From Candidatus Saccharimonadota bacterium (GTDB lineage: Bacteria; Patescibacteriota; Saccharimonadia; Saccharimonadales; UBA4665): DNA of 64,000 nt. The notes beneath the pieces are model-generated. The model had not been told where the DNA came from. It made no database searches and saw only the letters and a list, made by a program, of their open reading frames with translations. The translations under genes and the position numbers were made by a program. Below are positions 17,612 to 25,368 of the stretch, piece after piece (positions within the stretch are counted from its first letter, which is position 1; every line of letters starts with the position of its first letter). The stretch spans positions 1-64,000 of the forward strand of contig JAGQNT010000118.1 of assembly GCA_020427965.1 (NCBI GenBank), written 5' to 3'.

Positions 17612-18127
17612 TTAGTTAGAGCTAGAACTGCTACTGTCATCATCGTCCATCGGACCATGACCGCGCCCACCAGGACCACCGTGTGGCCCACCTAGACCTT
17701 CTATCGACTCAAGGTCAATGCCTTGATTCTTAGTCCAGGTACGTAGCGCGTCCATTTTAGCCTTAATGGACTTGCGAGTAGCTGATGACTGCTGATCTGG
17801 TCGCGTATCACCCATCAGCGAATCAATCTCTTTCCAGGCAGCAGTAATATGATCGGCTTGAGCCTGAGTAAGCTTGCCGTCAGTAACTGCCTGCTTTAGA
17901 GCCTCGGCTCGCTTAGTTTTCATTTCCGTCATGTGCTCTTGGCGATCTGCGTCGAACACTGCCTGCACATCAGATTTATTGAGATTAAACTTCGCCGCTA
18001 TTTTACTCACCAACGAATCGTCAGAGTTTGAATTCGTTGATGTTGCAGCCGCGGCCATGCCGAAACTGCTCAAGCCAACGGTTGCTACACTTGCACCAAC
18101 CAACAGGCTCTTTTTGATCTGCTTCAT
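17612..18127 (-). CDS. Secreted helical protein, Gly/His-rich tail
   Basis: 171 residues from ATG 18127, preceded by TAGGAGGATCT. Signal peptide MKQIKKSLLVGASVATVGLS and a cleavage region AMAAAA-like at about 24-29. Residues 35-140 are charged helices with DADRQEHMTEMKTKRAEALK and KLTQAQADHITAAWKEI. This resembles small periplasmic Spy/CpxP-like or DUF2680-type helical proteins, but no exact family is claimed. The tail is Gly/Pro/His-rich and ends in Asp and Ser runs. Has its own terminator. Confidence 0.75.
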   Translation of the reverse strand: MKQIKKSLLVGASVATVGLSSFGMAAAATSTNSNSDDSLVSKIAAKFNLNKSDVQAVFDADRQEHMTEMKTKRAEALKQAVTDGKLTQAQADHITAAWKEIDSLMGDTRPDQQSSATRKSIKAKMDALRTWTKNQGIDLESIEGLGGPHGGPGGRGHGPMDDDDSSSSSSN

Positions 18128-18226
18128 AGATCCTCCTATGTAAATTGCTACGTTCGCGAACGTAGGCACGACTGTACAAAGCCTAGCTGTGGCTTTACTG
18201 AAGGATGGATCAACCTGAAAGTAAGC

Positions 18227-18574
18227 TTAGCCGACGACAATGTCTTTGGGGTCTGGTGCTGGCGCGTCGCCACCACCTTCGGCTGGGGCTGCCGGGGCTT
18301 CTGGCGCAGCAGGTGCATCTGGCATTGGTGCTGCACCGGGGTCAGCTGGAGTAGCCATAGGATCTGCCGCTGGTTCTGCGGGCATAGCGGCTGGATCGGC
18401 CGCAGGCATTGCCGGGTCAGCAGCTGGTGCTGCTGGGGTCTCGGGGACTTCAGGAGAAGGCGCAGTCATTGGAGGATCCATTTGTGGAGCTGGTGCTGCA
18501 CCGGGGTCCATTGCGGGTTCTTGGGGCGCTGCTGGCATTGCACTTGGGTCCTGAGTTGGTTCTTGTGGAGGCAT
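18227..18574 (-). CDS. Pro/Ala/Asp-rich low-complexity protein
   Basis: 115 residues made almost wholly of Pro, Ala, Asp, Glu, Met and Gln in PADPA-like repeats. No hydrophobic core, no signal peptide and no Cys. TAGGAGAAAA lies just before ATG 18574, and codon use is consistent across the repeats, which supports real translation. The GC-rich antisense frame also looks open but is the mirror of this repeat. Function unknown; an intrinsically disordered linker or surface peptide is possible. Confidence 0.6.
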   Translation of the reverse strand: MPPQEPTQDPSAMPAAPQEPAMDPGAAPAPQMDPPMTAPSPEVPETPAAPAADPAMPAADPAAMPAEPAADPMATPADPGAAPMPDAPAAPEAPAAPAEGGGDAPAPDPKDIVVG

Positions 18575-18633
18575 ACATTTTCTCCTATTTTGTCTTACGT
18601 AATAGTAACCCTACTCTACCACGCTTGTGGTAA

Positions 18634-19110
18634 TCAGCCCAAATTCATGGTCATGCTGTGTGTAATTGCGGCAGCCAGCGCGTCAGCAGCATCATCGGGC
18701 TTGGGAATTACTTTTAAGCCCAGATGGACTCTAACCATTTCCTGCATTTGTTTCTTGTCGGCTTTACCGTAGCCAGTAGTCGCTTGCTTGATCTGCATTG
18801 GCGTGTACTCGTAAATTTTTAGGCCCGCCTGCATACCACACAAGAGCACAACTCCTCTCGCCTGCGAAACAGTCATGGCAGTAGTGACATTGCGCGAGAA
18901 AAAAAGTTTCTCAACTGACATGACCTCTGGTTTCGTCTGAGTGATAATATCTGTCAATTCATCAAAGATGGTCTGAAGTCGGACGGCGTCATCTTCCTTA
19001 ACGGGCGTCCGGATTACACCAGCATCTACCAGTTTTGATTTACCACGATGGTTGTCGATGACACCAAAACCCAGAATGCCAGTGCCCGGATCAATCCCTA
19101 GAATTCTCAT
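18634..19110 (-). CDS. ruvC: Holliday junction resolvase RuvC
   Basis: 158 residues from ATG 19110 (MRILGIDPGTG); the upstream extension is not RuvC-like. Catalytic acids are visible in order: Asp7 in GIDPGTG, Glu in SVEKLFF, and the C-terminal DDAADALAAAI pair. It nicks junctions migrated by RuvAB. Preceded in the operon by yebC and an unknown gene, the common yebC-ruvC association. Confidence 0.96.
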   Translation of the reverse strand: MRILGIDPGTGILGFGVIDNHRGKSKLVDAGVIRTPVKEDDAVRLQTIFDELTDIITQTKPEVMSVEKLFFSRNVTTAMTVSQARGVVLLCGMQAGLKIYEYTPMQIKQATTGYGKADKKQMQEMVRVHLGLKVIPKPDDAADALAAAITHSMTMNLG

Positions 19111-19111
19111 A

Positions 19112-19606
19112 TTATAGGACTCTTCCGGCAGTTTCGGGATAATTTGAACGAAACGCATATTCACCCTGATCTAAGAGCCGTAAAGGTTCAAGCCCAATTC
19201 CAAAATCATGACACCCATAGCCCAAACTCTGAGCTAAAAAGAGCTCTTTGCCTGTCACGTGCGTCACTTCTGCCGGCAACCCATCCATCAGGGATCTATT
19301 GGCATGCTGGAACTGTAACGATGTGTTTTCTGGTGAATAATATCCTTCCACCTTAATCTGATACATCTCATCCAGCTGGTCCTTGAAAAATTCACTTACA
19401 TTTCTGTGTAATCCCGCCATAGCATCTTCGCTAGACAGCACAGCTTGTCGCCAAGCGTAAGAGGTCAGTTGGTCCGTTTCGCGAGTGACCGCCACATATA
19501 TACCAACCAGCGCAATTACAGGAATATATGGCACGTCTGTACGGCGCCGTAAATCATCTACTTCCTCCCGCCAGACAGAGAAGCCTTCGGCGAGATCTTT
19601 GATCAT
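19112..19606 (-). CDS. Uncharacterised protein between yebC and ruvC
   Basis: 164 residues, no signal peptide, one weak hydrophobic stretch (YIPVIALVGIYVAV). It overlaps the yebC stop by 4 nt (ATGA) and ends 1 nt before ruvC, so it is an operon member. The C-terminal half contains GYYSPENTSLQFQHANRSLM and a GYGCHDFGIGLEPLRLL segment. I do not recognise the family and see no catalytic motif. Confidence 0.7.
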   Translation of the reverse strand: MIKDLAEGFSVWREEVDDLRRRTDVPYIPVIALVGIYVAVTRETDQLTSYAWRQAVLSSEDAMAGLHRNVSEFFKDQLDEMYQIKVEGYYSPENTSLQFQHANRSLMDGLPAEVTHVTGKELFLAQSLGYGCHDFGIGLEPLRLLDQGEYAFRSNYPETAGRVL

Positions 19607-20325
19607 AGCAAACTTTCGTCGATGTCAAAGTTGACGTGCGTATTTTGGACGTCGTCTTGTTCTTCTAGTGCGTCCATCAGCCTCATAATTTTGCCTGCGG
19701 TCGCTTCGTCCGTTACTTCAATAGACGTGTTGGGAACGTAGGTTAATTCAGCTTCGGTGATCTCAACGCCATCGTTTTTTAGTGTGTCGCGCACGTTCGC
19801 CATCTCTGTTGGCTCGGTGATTATCTCAGAATGGCCATTTTCCTCTGTAACGTCCATAGCGCCCGCTTCCAGGGCTTTGAGCACAAAGTCGTCTCCTGTA
19901 GCATTTGCATGTATAACGCCTCTGCGGTCAAACTGGAAGGCCACAGCGCCCTTTTCGGCCAGGTTACCCCCGTGTTTGGAAAAAGCCAGACGTACTTCTG
20001 GCAAAGTGCGATTGACGTTGTCTGTCGCCGCTTCTACCAGGATCGCCACGCCGCCCGGACCGTACCCCTCGTACATTACCTCTTGCAGCTGGGCCGCGTC
20101 CTTGTCTTTGACACGGTCGATGCTGCGCTGGATGTTCGCTGCGGGCATATTAGCAGCCTTGGCTTTATCGATTGCCAGGCGCAAGCTAAAGTTCATTTCA
20201 GGGTCCGTGCCGCTCCGCGCCGCAATGGCGATGGCATTCCCGAGTTTTGTAAACAAAGCCCCTCGGGCTGCATCTTTGGCGCCTTTTTGGCGCTTGATAG
20301 TAGACCATTTGCTGTGACCAGACAT
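19603..20325 (-). CDS. yebC: YebC/PmpR family translation or transcription factor
   Basis: 240 residues. It begins MSGHSKWSTIKRQKGAKDAA, the YebC hallmark, and continues with RLAIDKAKAANMPAANIQRS and the YEGYGPGGVA motif. Members bind the ribosome or DNA; in several bacteria YebC helps translation of difficult proline motifs. GGAGGTTGCAAC precedes ATG 20325. Starts 11 nt downstream of comEC in the same direction. Confidence 0.95.
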   Translation of the reverse strand: MSGHSKWSTIKRQKGAKDAARGALFTKLGNAIAIAARSGTDPEMNFSLRLAIDKAKAANMPAANIQRSIDRVKDKDAAQLQEVMYEGYGPGGVAILVEAATDNVNRTLPEVRLAFSKHGGNLAEKGAVAFQFDRRGVIHANATGDDFVLKALEAGAMDVTEENGHSEIITEPTEMANVRDTLKNDGVEITEAELTYVPNTSIEVTDEATAGKIMRLMDALEEQDDVQNTHVNFDIDESLL

Positions 20326-20336
20326 GTTGCAACCTC

Positions 20337-21785
20337 CTAGGTTTCGGGTTGTTTCTTCTCTGTTATTTTATCACGAAGCGCCGGCTTTGTCTTTTGATAT
20401 AGTACATACGCCAGAAAGCCCGCTAAGCCATACAGTAGCAGCAACTGGGTTAACGGCAAGCTCAGCCCTTGCACAAAAACGTGTGGAATTCGACTCAACA
20501 AATCGGCTACATCAAGCATGTACGTCAGTAGTAGCTTGGCCGGAAAGGCAATATAGCCAGCTAGCGCCGGAACTAACATACCACTCAAGCCTGCAAAGAG
20601 GCACAACAACATTGCCAGTGGCACCAATGCCACCACCAAGACGTTAGCCAGCAAACTGACGAACGACATCTGGCCAAAAATGTGCAGGACGTACGGCAAC
20701 GTCATTATCTCCGCACACAAACTTTCCACCGCCACGGCAACCACTAACGAACCTGCGTATCGATTGGGCAAGCGCGCCATCACAAGCGGCGCAATAATCA
20801 TCACTCCAAAAAACGCCAAAAACGACAGATACCAACCAATGTCTGACCACAAATAAAATGGGTTCGCCCACGATGTCAACGCCGCGGCTAGCAGTATCAA
20901 AACCAGCGGCTTGACCGATCTGCCGTAATAACCCGCAGCAATCGCCAGCACGCTGACGACTGCGGCTCGCACAATACTCGCACTGGCGCCGGCGAACAAC
21001 AGAAATAACCCAATGAGCGACAACGACATGATCAGTGATAGCCGCTTGGATCGTTTTTTCAGCGTGCCCTCTGTGGCCCGCAAAATAATTGTCAGGTTAT
21101 ACCCAGACACCGCAATGATGTGCACCAGACCGACCATCAGCAGCGCATTATACGTTTCATCCGGCAAATTTGCTCGTTGCCCTATCAATAAACCCATACC
21201 AAACGACGCCAGCGGCTCGGGCAGCGCCGACTGCATGCCGGCAGCGAAATTTCGCCGTAGCTGATTAACAATCGATTTGTCGACGCTGGTAATCATCAGC
21301 TCGGCAAACTTTATCTTGGCCTGATACGATCCACGCGAGGGATACAGTTTGCCGGTGGCGGTGAACGATTCGCCCGCGTACACTGCTGGCACCCCAAAAC
21401 CCGAGACACCGACCTTCCCTGTTAATGTTTCGCCCGTTTCGGTAACAGTAATGTTGTGACTATCGAAGGTGAGTTGTTTGTACCTGTCGTACGTTGCATC
21501 CTCGCCAGCCACGCCGGCGATGGTCACTTTTTGGTAAAAATACTGGTCGTATGATGCAAATTTTTGGACATAGAGCTGGCCACGACTAAGGCCGAATAGC
21601 AAGCCAAATGCAACCACGAATAACAGTGTGACGAAATTCCGCTTACGAAACGTCAGGAGAGCTATGAACGCCGACAACCAAACCCAGATAATCGCTGTGG
21701 TATAACCACGGCGGGCCAGCCCAAGCCCGGCTAAAAACGCTAAACACAGGACTAAAACCAGAGTACTTTGCCGCAGCCGCCTCAT
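20337..21785 (-). CDS. comEC: ComEC/Rec2-type DNA uptake channel
   Basis: 482 residues with many membrane segments. The N-terminal DUF4131/OB-like part (about 60-180) and the Competence domain (VGLVHIIAVSGYNLTII at about 220, then polytopic helices to 465) are present. The C-terminal metallo-beta-lactamase nuclease domain of full ComEC (700-800 residues) is missing; the protein ends in a cytoplasmic tail TKPALRDKITEKKQ. ComEC passes one DNA strand through the inner membrane. With the pilus genes it suggests natural transformation. Confidence 0.93.
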   Translation of the reverse strand: MRRLRQSTLVLVLCLAFLAGLGLARRGYTTAIIWVWLSAFIALLTFRKRNFVTLLFVVAFGLLFGLSRGQLYVQKFASYDQYFYQKVTIAGVAGEDATYDRYKQLTFDSHNITVTETGETLTGKVGVSGFGVPAVYAGESFTATGKLYPSRGSYQAKIKFAELMITSVDKSIVNQLRRNFAAGMQSALPEPLASFGMGLLIGQRANLPDETYNALLMVGLVHIIAVSGYNLTIILRATEGTLKKRSKRLSLIMSLSLIGLFLLFAGASASIVRAAVVSVLAIAAGYYGRSVKPLVLILLAAALTSWANPFYLWSDIGWYLSFLAFFGVMIIAPLVMARLPNRYAGSLVVAVAVESLCAEIMTLPYVLHIFGQMSFVSLLANVLVVALVPLAMLLCLFAGLSGMLVPALAGYIAFPAKLLLTYMLDVADLLSRIPHVFVQGLSLPLTQLLLLYGLAGFLAYVLYQKTKPALRDKITEKKQPET

Positions 21786-21830
21786 AATGGCCGCTAGTCT
21801 ATCAGACTAACGACGGCAAACCATGAGCGC

Positions 21831-22532
21831 CTAGCTATCTTTTTGCCAGGCAGCAATCACCGCTGGCAACCCCAGCAATAAGATAAGTAGCCCAAAAACA
21901 AGCACTTGGTGCATCCTGTCTGATGCATTACTCCACAAGAATACTACGACAAGCGAAGCTATCAGGTTCAGACTATAGGCTTTCTCGAATACACGCTGGC
22001 GAACATATTTTTGGCGCTCATCTGCGGATTTTTTATCGTGCTTGTTCCAAAATGGAAAATACACATATTTTTGATAATTAACTAGAAGCAGCCCCGTCGC
22101 AGCGGCAATAAAAGTCATTGCCGTGCCGACATTTTGCCAAAAGAAATACGAGTGGCCCGATGAGATGGTAATGTGGTCTGAGATGCTTGTTGCCATGTAG
22201 CTTCCTGCTACTGCCACGACGGTTGTAGCTGCGAGCAATTTTGTAATTTTTTGAGCATTTATAGCCCGGACGGGCTTCGATTTGTCTGATTTTCCAAACA
22301 ATATCACAAGCAATGCCAGCCCCACGGCAAGTGGAACTAGCCAAAATAGGCTGATTACTGCCCAAAACATGAAATTGGTTAGACTATCGTCAGCTGCCGC
22401 TTGAAATGGTAGGTATGGTGCGATACTTGGTGTCACCAACATCAGCATAAACGCGCTGACTATCGCAATCAAACTAACAGTCATAAAAGTTCTGGAGTCT
22501 ATTCTTTGGTTTAATTTAGGCAGATTCATCAT
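21831..22532 (-). CDS. Polytopic membrane protein in an XRE-regulator operon
   Basis: About 233 residues from ATG 22532 (or ATG 22529), chosen because AAAGGAGA lies just upstream. About six hydrophobic helices, e.g. FMTVSLIAIVSAFMLMLV and LIASLVVVFLWSNA; charged loop KHDKKSADERQKYVRQRVFEKA. The start lies inside the end of the HTH gene, so the two are coupled. Membrane partners of small XRE regulators are frequent (DUF2178-like), but the function is unknown. Confidence 0.7.
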   Translation of the reverse strand: MMNLPKLNQRIDSRTFMTVSLIAIVSAFMLMLVTPSIAPYLPFQAAADDSLTNFMFWAVISLFWLVPLAVGLALLVILFGKSDKSKPVRAINAQKITKLLAATTVVAVAGSYMATSISDHITISSGHSYFFWQNVGTAMTFIAAATGLLLVNYQKYVYFPFWNKHDKKSADERQKYVRQRVFEKAYSLNLIASLVVVFLWSNASDRMHQVLVFGLLILLLGLPAVIAAWQKDS

Positions 22533-22767
22533 TGTCTCCTTTGCCAAATAACGGCGTAAATGGTTTGTCCGAAAATACCGTCGCAATGTCCACACTCAGC
22601 GCCGCGGCAATGTCGAACGCCAACTCCAAACTCGGCGAATAATCACCACGTTCAATGAAGCCAATAGTCTGATAATTTACATTGACCTTATCGGCTAAAT
22701 CTTTGCGGCTAATGCCTCGTTCGGTTCTAATGGTTGCAATGCGATTGTATATCATTACATAATCCAT
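22516..22767 (-). CDS. XRE-family helix-turn-helix regulator
   Basis: 83 residues from ATG 22767 (MDYVMIYNRI), or a little shorter from MIYNRI. One HTH_3 domain: RISRKDLADKVNVNYQTIGF-type helices with the recognition helix NYQTIGFIERGDYSPSL, then ELAFDIAAALSVDIATVF. Similar to YozG/PlcR-like short regulators usually paired with a membrane protein, as here with the overlapping downstream gene. Confidence 0.88.
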   Translation of the reverse strand: MDYVMIYNRIATIRTERGISRKDLADKVNVNYQTIGFIERGDYSPSLELAFDIAAALSVDIATVFSDKPFTPLFGKGDNDESA

Positions 22768-22809
22768 TGTTGCACGAACACAACATAATGTCAATACTAA
22801 ATAACAATT

Positions 22810-23058
22810 TTAGAAAAAGCCGTAGATAATATACGCCAAAACGATACCGCCCAGTGTGCGGCGAAAATAGTTAACACCGTCTGTTAATTCCAGATATGCC
22901 CAGGTGAACAAGAACGCTGTTGCCAGCAGGTTACTGACACGATGCAGCTGTCCACTAGTTAGCCAGGAAACTATGCGAAACAGCGCCCAGCCAACAATCG
23001 GCACATTGGGCGTCTGCCCTAGTACTACTTTCCCGTTTTTATCCCGAAAGAAATTCAT
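22810..23058 (-). CDS. Small membrane protein
   Basis: 82 residues. A hydrophilic start MNFFRDKNGKVVLGQTPNVP, then hydrophobic segments VGWALFRIVSWLTSG, LLATAFLFTWAYLEL and LGGIVLAYIIYGFF. I do not recognise a named family; the pattern is typical of short conserved CPR membrane proteins. The start has a TAGTAT box 3-8 nt upstream, so the mRNA is probably leaderless. Confidence 0.65.
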   Translation of the reverse strand: MNFFRDKNGKVVLGQTPNVPIVGWALFRIVSWLTSGQLHRVSNLLATAFLFTWAYLELTDGVNYFRRTLGGIVLAYIIYGFF

Positions 23059-23260
23059 AATACTAGTATACCCCCTAATTATTGACTTTTACCCCTGAAA
23101 AATGGATAATCTAATGAGTTAAAAAGCCTGTGGCTTCCAATTTTCCAAACCAAGGAGCGAAGTCGACTGTTTGGAAAATTGTAAGGACGACCGTAGCACT
23201 AGGCCGAAGCTTTTGGAATCGTATGATTACAAAACGAGGCTGGTGCGTACGAGAGGACGC

Positions 23261-23337
23261 GGGCCCATAGCTCAGTAGGTTAGAGCAGTGGCCTTTTAAG
23301 CCACGTGTCCTGGGTTCGAATCCCAGTGGGCCCTCCA
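23261..23337 (+). tRNA. tRNA-Lys(TTT)
   Basis: The acceptor GGGCCCA pairs with TGGGCCC, and the CCA is encoded (23335-23337). Anticodon arm GTGGC-CTTTTAA-GCCAC, anticodon TTT; T arm CTGGG-TTCGAAT-CCCAG. Its last 18 bases recur downstream at 23492, 23680 and, in part, 24104. Confidence 0.97.
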
Positions 23338-23373
23338 AAGAAAGGCCACCCCTTGTGGGTGGTTTTTCTTTGG
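23338..23373 (+). terminator. Terminator after tRNA-Lys
   Basis: AAAGAAAGGCCACCC pairs with GGGTGGTTTTTCTTT around a short CTTGT loop, with a T run in the descending arm. Confidence 0.8.
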
Positions 23374-23428
23374 AGATCTTCATGTGGACACGAACCCAGT
23401 CTTTTGCATAGCAAAAGTGGGTTCGCAA

Positions 23429-23472
23429 GGAGTGAGTATCGCAGGAGTTTACTCCGAGAAACGGAGCGACGG
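23429..23472 (+). repeat. GA-flanked hairpin element, copy 1
   Basis: Left arm GGAGTGAGTATCGCA, hairpin GGAG-TTTA-CTCC, right arm GAGAAACGGAGCGACGG. Nearly identical to copy 5 (58570-58613, opposite strand), except that the hairpin there is GAAG-CTTG-CTTC, a paired-base change that preserves the stem. Confidence 0.8.
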
Positions 23473-23491
23473 CATAGCGCGAATGCGCGTC

Positions 23492-23509
23492 ATCCCAGTG
23501 GGCCCTCCA
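23492..23509 (+). repeat. tRNA-Lys 3'-end copy (att-like), identical
   Basis: 18 of 18 bases match 23320-23337 of the tRNA (ATCCCAGTGGGCCCTCCA). Directly followed by a second terminator hairpin, as behind the real tRNA. Confidence 0.9.
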
Positions 23510-23545
23510 CGAAAGAACCGTCCATTTTGGGCGGTTTTTTCGTGG
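23507..23545 (+). terminator. Second terminator-like hairpin
   Basis: CCACGAAAGAACCGTCC pairs with GGGCGGTTTTTTCGTGG around ATTTT. Same design as 23338-23373 but different sequence, placed in the same way behind the tRNA 3'-end copy. Confidence 0.75.
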
Positions 23546-23615
23546 TTGTTCCGAATGGGTGCGAACCCAGGACGCAGATTTTGCGTTAGCAAAAGATGCT
23601 TGTCCTCGGTTCGGT

Positions 23616-23661
23616 GGAGCGAGGACGCGCGCAGATGCTGGCATCGAGCACGCCGCAGTGG
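23616..23661 (+). repeat. GA-flanked hairpin element, copy 2
   Basis: Left arm GGAGCGAGGACGCGCGCA, hairpin GATG-CTGG-CATC, right arm CGAGCACGCCGCAGTGG. More diverged than copies 1 and 5 but with the same order of parts. Confidence 0.6.
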
Positions 23662-23679
23662 AAAAGGACAAAGTCCGCT

Positions 23680-23697
23680 ATCCCAGTGAGCCCTCCA
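23680..23697 (+). repeat. tRNA-Lys 3'-end copy (att-like), 17/18
   Basis: One mismatch to 23320-23337 (G to A in the acceptor half). It ends 3 nt before the promoter of the next gene. Confidence 0.88.
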
Positions 23698-23700
23698 AGA

Positions 23701-23729
23701 TTGACATCTTATATTTTTTATGCTAATAT
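23701..23729 (+). promoter_or_regulatory. Promoter of the 23760 gene
   Basis: Perfect TTGACA (23701-23706), 17-nt spacer, TAATAT (23724-23729). Confidence 0.7.
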
Positions 23730-23759
23730 ATATTTCAAATTATTGCTTGGAATATATTC

Positions 23760-24059
23760 ATGGAATTATCACCTGAACTACAAGAAATCAAGAACCGCTT
23801 TTTGGTCAATTTTGCTAATGGCGGACTACCAGCTGTTGAGCAGATGGTGGATGATTTAGCAGCCGAAGCCGAAGGAGCAAAAGCTTTCGCAGATGCCGGT
23901 CATCAAATTGCAGATGGAGCTATAACAACTCAAGACGGCCTTAGTGATGACGACTTGCGAGACGCGACTGAGCTTGGTCGACGAACCACACTTGATAGTA
24001 TTGAAGGTATGACTCGCCACTCTTTTGCTGCTTGGTTACTTAGTATCGTTAAAGAGTAG
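23760..24059 (+). CDS. Small acidic protein of the tRNA-Lys accessory region
   Basis: 99 residues, mostly helical, acidic; no signal peptide or membrane segment. Contains AVEQMVDDLAAEAEGAKAFA and ends SFAAWLLSIVKE. It has its own promoter and lies between two tRNA 3'-end copies, so it was probably brought in by integration. No family recognised. Confidence 0.6.
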   Translation: MELSPELQEIKNRFLVNFANGGLPAVEQMVDDLAAEAEGAKAFADAGHQIADGAITTQDGLSDDDLRDATELGRRTTLDSIEGMTRHSFAAWLLSIVKE

Positions 24060-24103
24060 CAATAAACATTCTCGATTCCGTAAGTTTGGTTGCAGTAACG
24101 TAG

Positions 24104-24119
24104 CAGTGGGGGCCCTCCA
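24104..24119 (+). repeat. tRNA-Lys 3'-end copy (att-like), partial
   Basis: CAGTGGGGGCCCTCCA matches the tRNA end with two extra G. Third downstream copy, closing the unit that holds the 99-residue gene. Confidence 0.75.
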
Positions 24120-24134
24120 AACATAAGCGTCATA

Positions 24135-24156
24135 AACTCCCCACCCTAGGAGTTTT
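24135..24156 (+). terminator. Terminator-like hairpin
   Basis: AACTCC (24135-24140) pairs with GGAGTT (24149-24154), then TT. A third hairpin behind a tRNA 3'-end copy. Confidence 0.55.
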
Positions 24157-24170
24157 GATATAGTTAGCTC

Positions 24171-24821
24171 ATGTCAAATATCAGCCCCGAAATTGGATAT
24201 TTGTATATAAATGGCCTCGGAGATGGAACCATAACACTAAAAGATAGAGTCATAAATTGGTGGTGGCATCGTGCGGGCATGGAGCTACAGCATGCACACA
24301 TCAACTGGTACGACGGCAATGATCTGAGTTCTAAGTTAGCAGATATCGAACATCAAGTGAGCGCTATGCTACAAAGCTTTGGTGGTGTAGCTATTATTGG
24401 CTCGAGTGCTGGTGGTAGCCTCGCAGTTAACTCATTCTTCAAGCTTAGAGAAAGTAACGTATGTGTCATCAGTTCGCATGGCAGACTGGCAGCTGGTGAC
24501 TTTGGCGACAATCAACGCAATTCACTACATCAACGAGCACAGCTAGACACTGAGGAACCTTCGAAGAGTTTCTTTGATAGTGTACAAATGGCTGAGTCAG
24601 AAGTAATACCGGGTTTATCTGATAGCGACAAGGGTCGCATGCTAGTACTCACCCAACTTGCTGATATGGTCGTGCCTTTAAACCTAATGGCAATCGATGA
24701 TGTCCAGCAGCATCGCTCACTAGCTTTTGGGCATTCAGGTGGATTTGTTGCTCATATGATTGGCGATAGGGACATGATTAGAAAGTTTGCTACAAGCTGT
24801 CTTCTGCCTACTGAAGGTTAA
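24171..24821 (+). CDS. Alpha/beta-hydrolase-like protein
   Basis: 216 residues. A nucleophile elbow GSSAGGS (residues about 77-83) follows a hydrophobic strand (VAIIG). A candidate acid is in LADMVVP (about 162-168), and a candidate His in GHSGGFVAHM (about 187-196). The order Ser-Asp-His fits a catalytic triad of small esterase/lipase-like hydrolases. The substrate cannot be read. The -10-like TATAGT sits 8 nt before ATG, so the transcript is probably leaderless. Located in the accessory stretch behind tRNA-Lys. Confidence 0.7.
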   Translation: MSNISPEIGYLYINGLGDGTITLKDRVINWWWHRAGMELQHAHINWYDGNDLSSKLADIEHQVSAMLQSFGGVAIIGSSAGGSLAVNSFFKLRESNVCVISSHGRLAAGDFGDNQRNSLHQRAQLDTEEPSKSFFDSVQMAESEVIPGLSDSDKGRMLVLTQLADMVVPLNLMAIDDVQQHRSLAFGHSGGFVAHMIGDRDMIRKFATSCLLPTEG

Positions 24822-25034
24822 ATGATCAGCGGCGATCTATCGGCCGACTGTTGCGTCTGTCTGTATGTGCCCCGTAAGGTAACTAGCAATACTCGCCACT
24901 TCTTGAATCCATCGTGGATGGGTTCGGTTTTTTCAATGCCTGCATACCCAAAATAGATATTTAAAATGTCGCTACTGCTTGCATAACATTTCCCGCTCAA
25001 CTACCATAACTACAAATTAACAGAGGATAAGGTA
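24822..25034. other. Intergenic stretch without a supported gene
   Basis: About 210 nt. A 60-codon minus-strand frame crosses it but has no ribosome site or recognisable family. It may be a decayed remnant. The last bases, CAGAGGATAAGGTA, are the ribosome site of the 25035 gene. Confidence 0.4.
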
Positions 25035-25355
25035 ATGAGAGGCGAGGTCAGAGCACAATCCGGAACACAACCATGGGTTAGGGCCCTAACGGGTCGCGAT
25101 AGGGCTGAGTATGAGCAGACTCGGCAGGAAAACATTGACGAACTATCCGCTGCAATTGCCGGGAAGCTCAGGAAAACACTTCCAGAGGGCACACTTTCAG
25201 ATGATGCGTTTCAAACACTCAGTGTTGACCTTGCAACTGTCACTAGAGACAATTTCGAACAAGGAATACAGATGGGCATGCACGCCGAACGACAACGGAT
25301 ACAGCCTGAACTTGAACGTCTCAGCTCCTTCCAATATCACACTATAAACCCCTAG
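25035..25355 (+). CDS. Uncharacterised soluble protein
   Basis: 106 residues, charged and helical, no membrane segment. Contains RDRAEYEQTRQENIDELSAA and GIQMGMHAERQRIQPELERL. Good ribosome site (GAGGATAAGG) before ATG 25035. No family recognised. Probably part of the accessory region. Confidence 0.6.
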   Translation: MRGEVRAQSGTQPWVRALTGRDRAEYEQTRQENIDELSAAIAGKLRKTLPEGTLSDDAFQTLSVDLATVTRDNFEQGIQMGMHAERQRIQPELERLSSFQYHTINP

Positions 25356-25368
25356 GCTTTAAAAGCGC

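Noticed and set aside
18240-18554. Gly/Ala/Ser-rich 104-codon frame on the plus strand
   Set aside because: Exact mirror of the Pro/Ala-rich repeat gene at 18227-18574, which has a ribosome site.
23305-23859. Several overlapping open frames behind tRNA-Lys
   Set aside because: They run through tRNA-end copies, terminators and hairpins, so they are repeats read as protein.
23261-24119. CRISPR array
   Set aside because: The repeated 18-mers are tRNA ends, unevenly spaced and with structured, non-unique spacers; no cas gene seen.
24818-25000. 60-codon minus-strand frame between two accessory genes
   Set aside because: No start signal and no recognised family; at most a decayed fragment.
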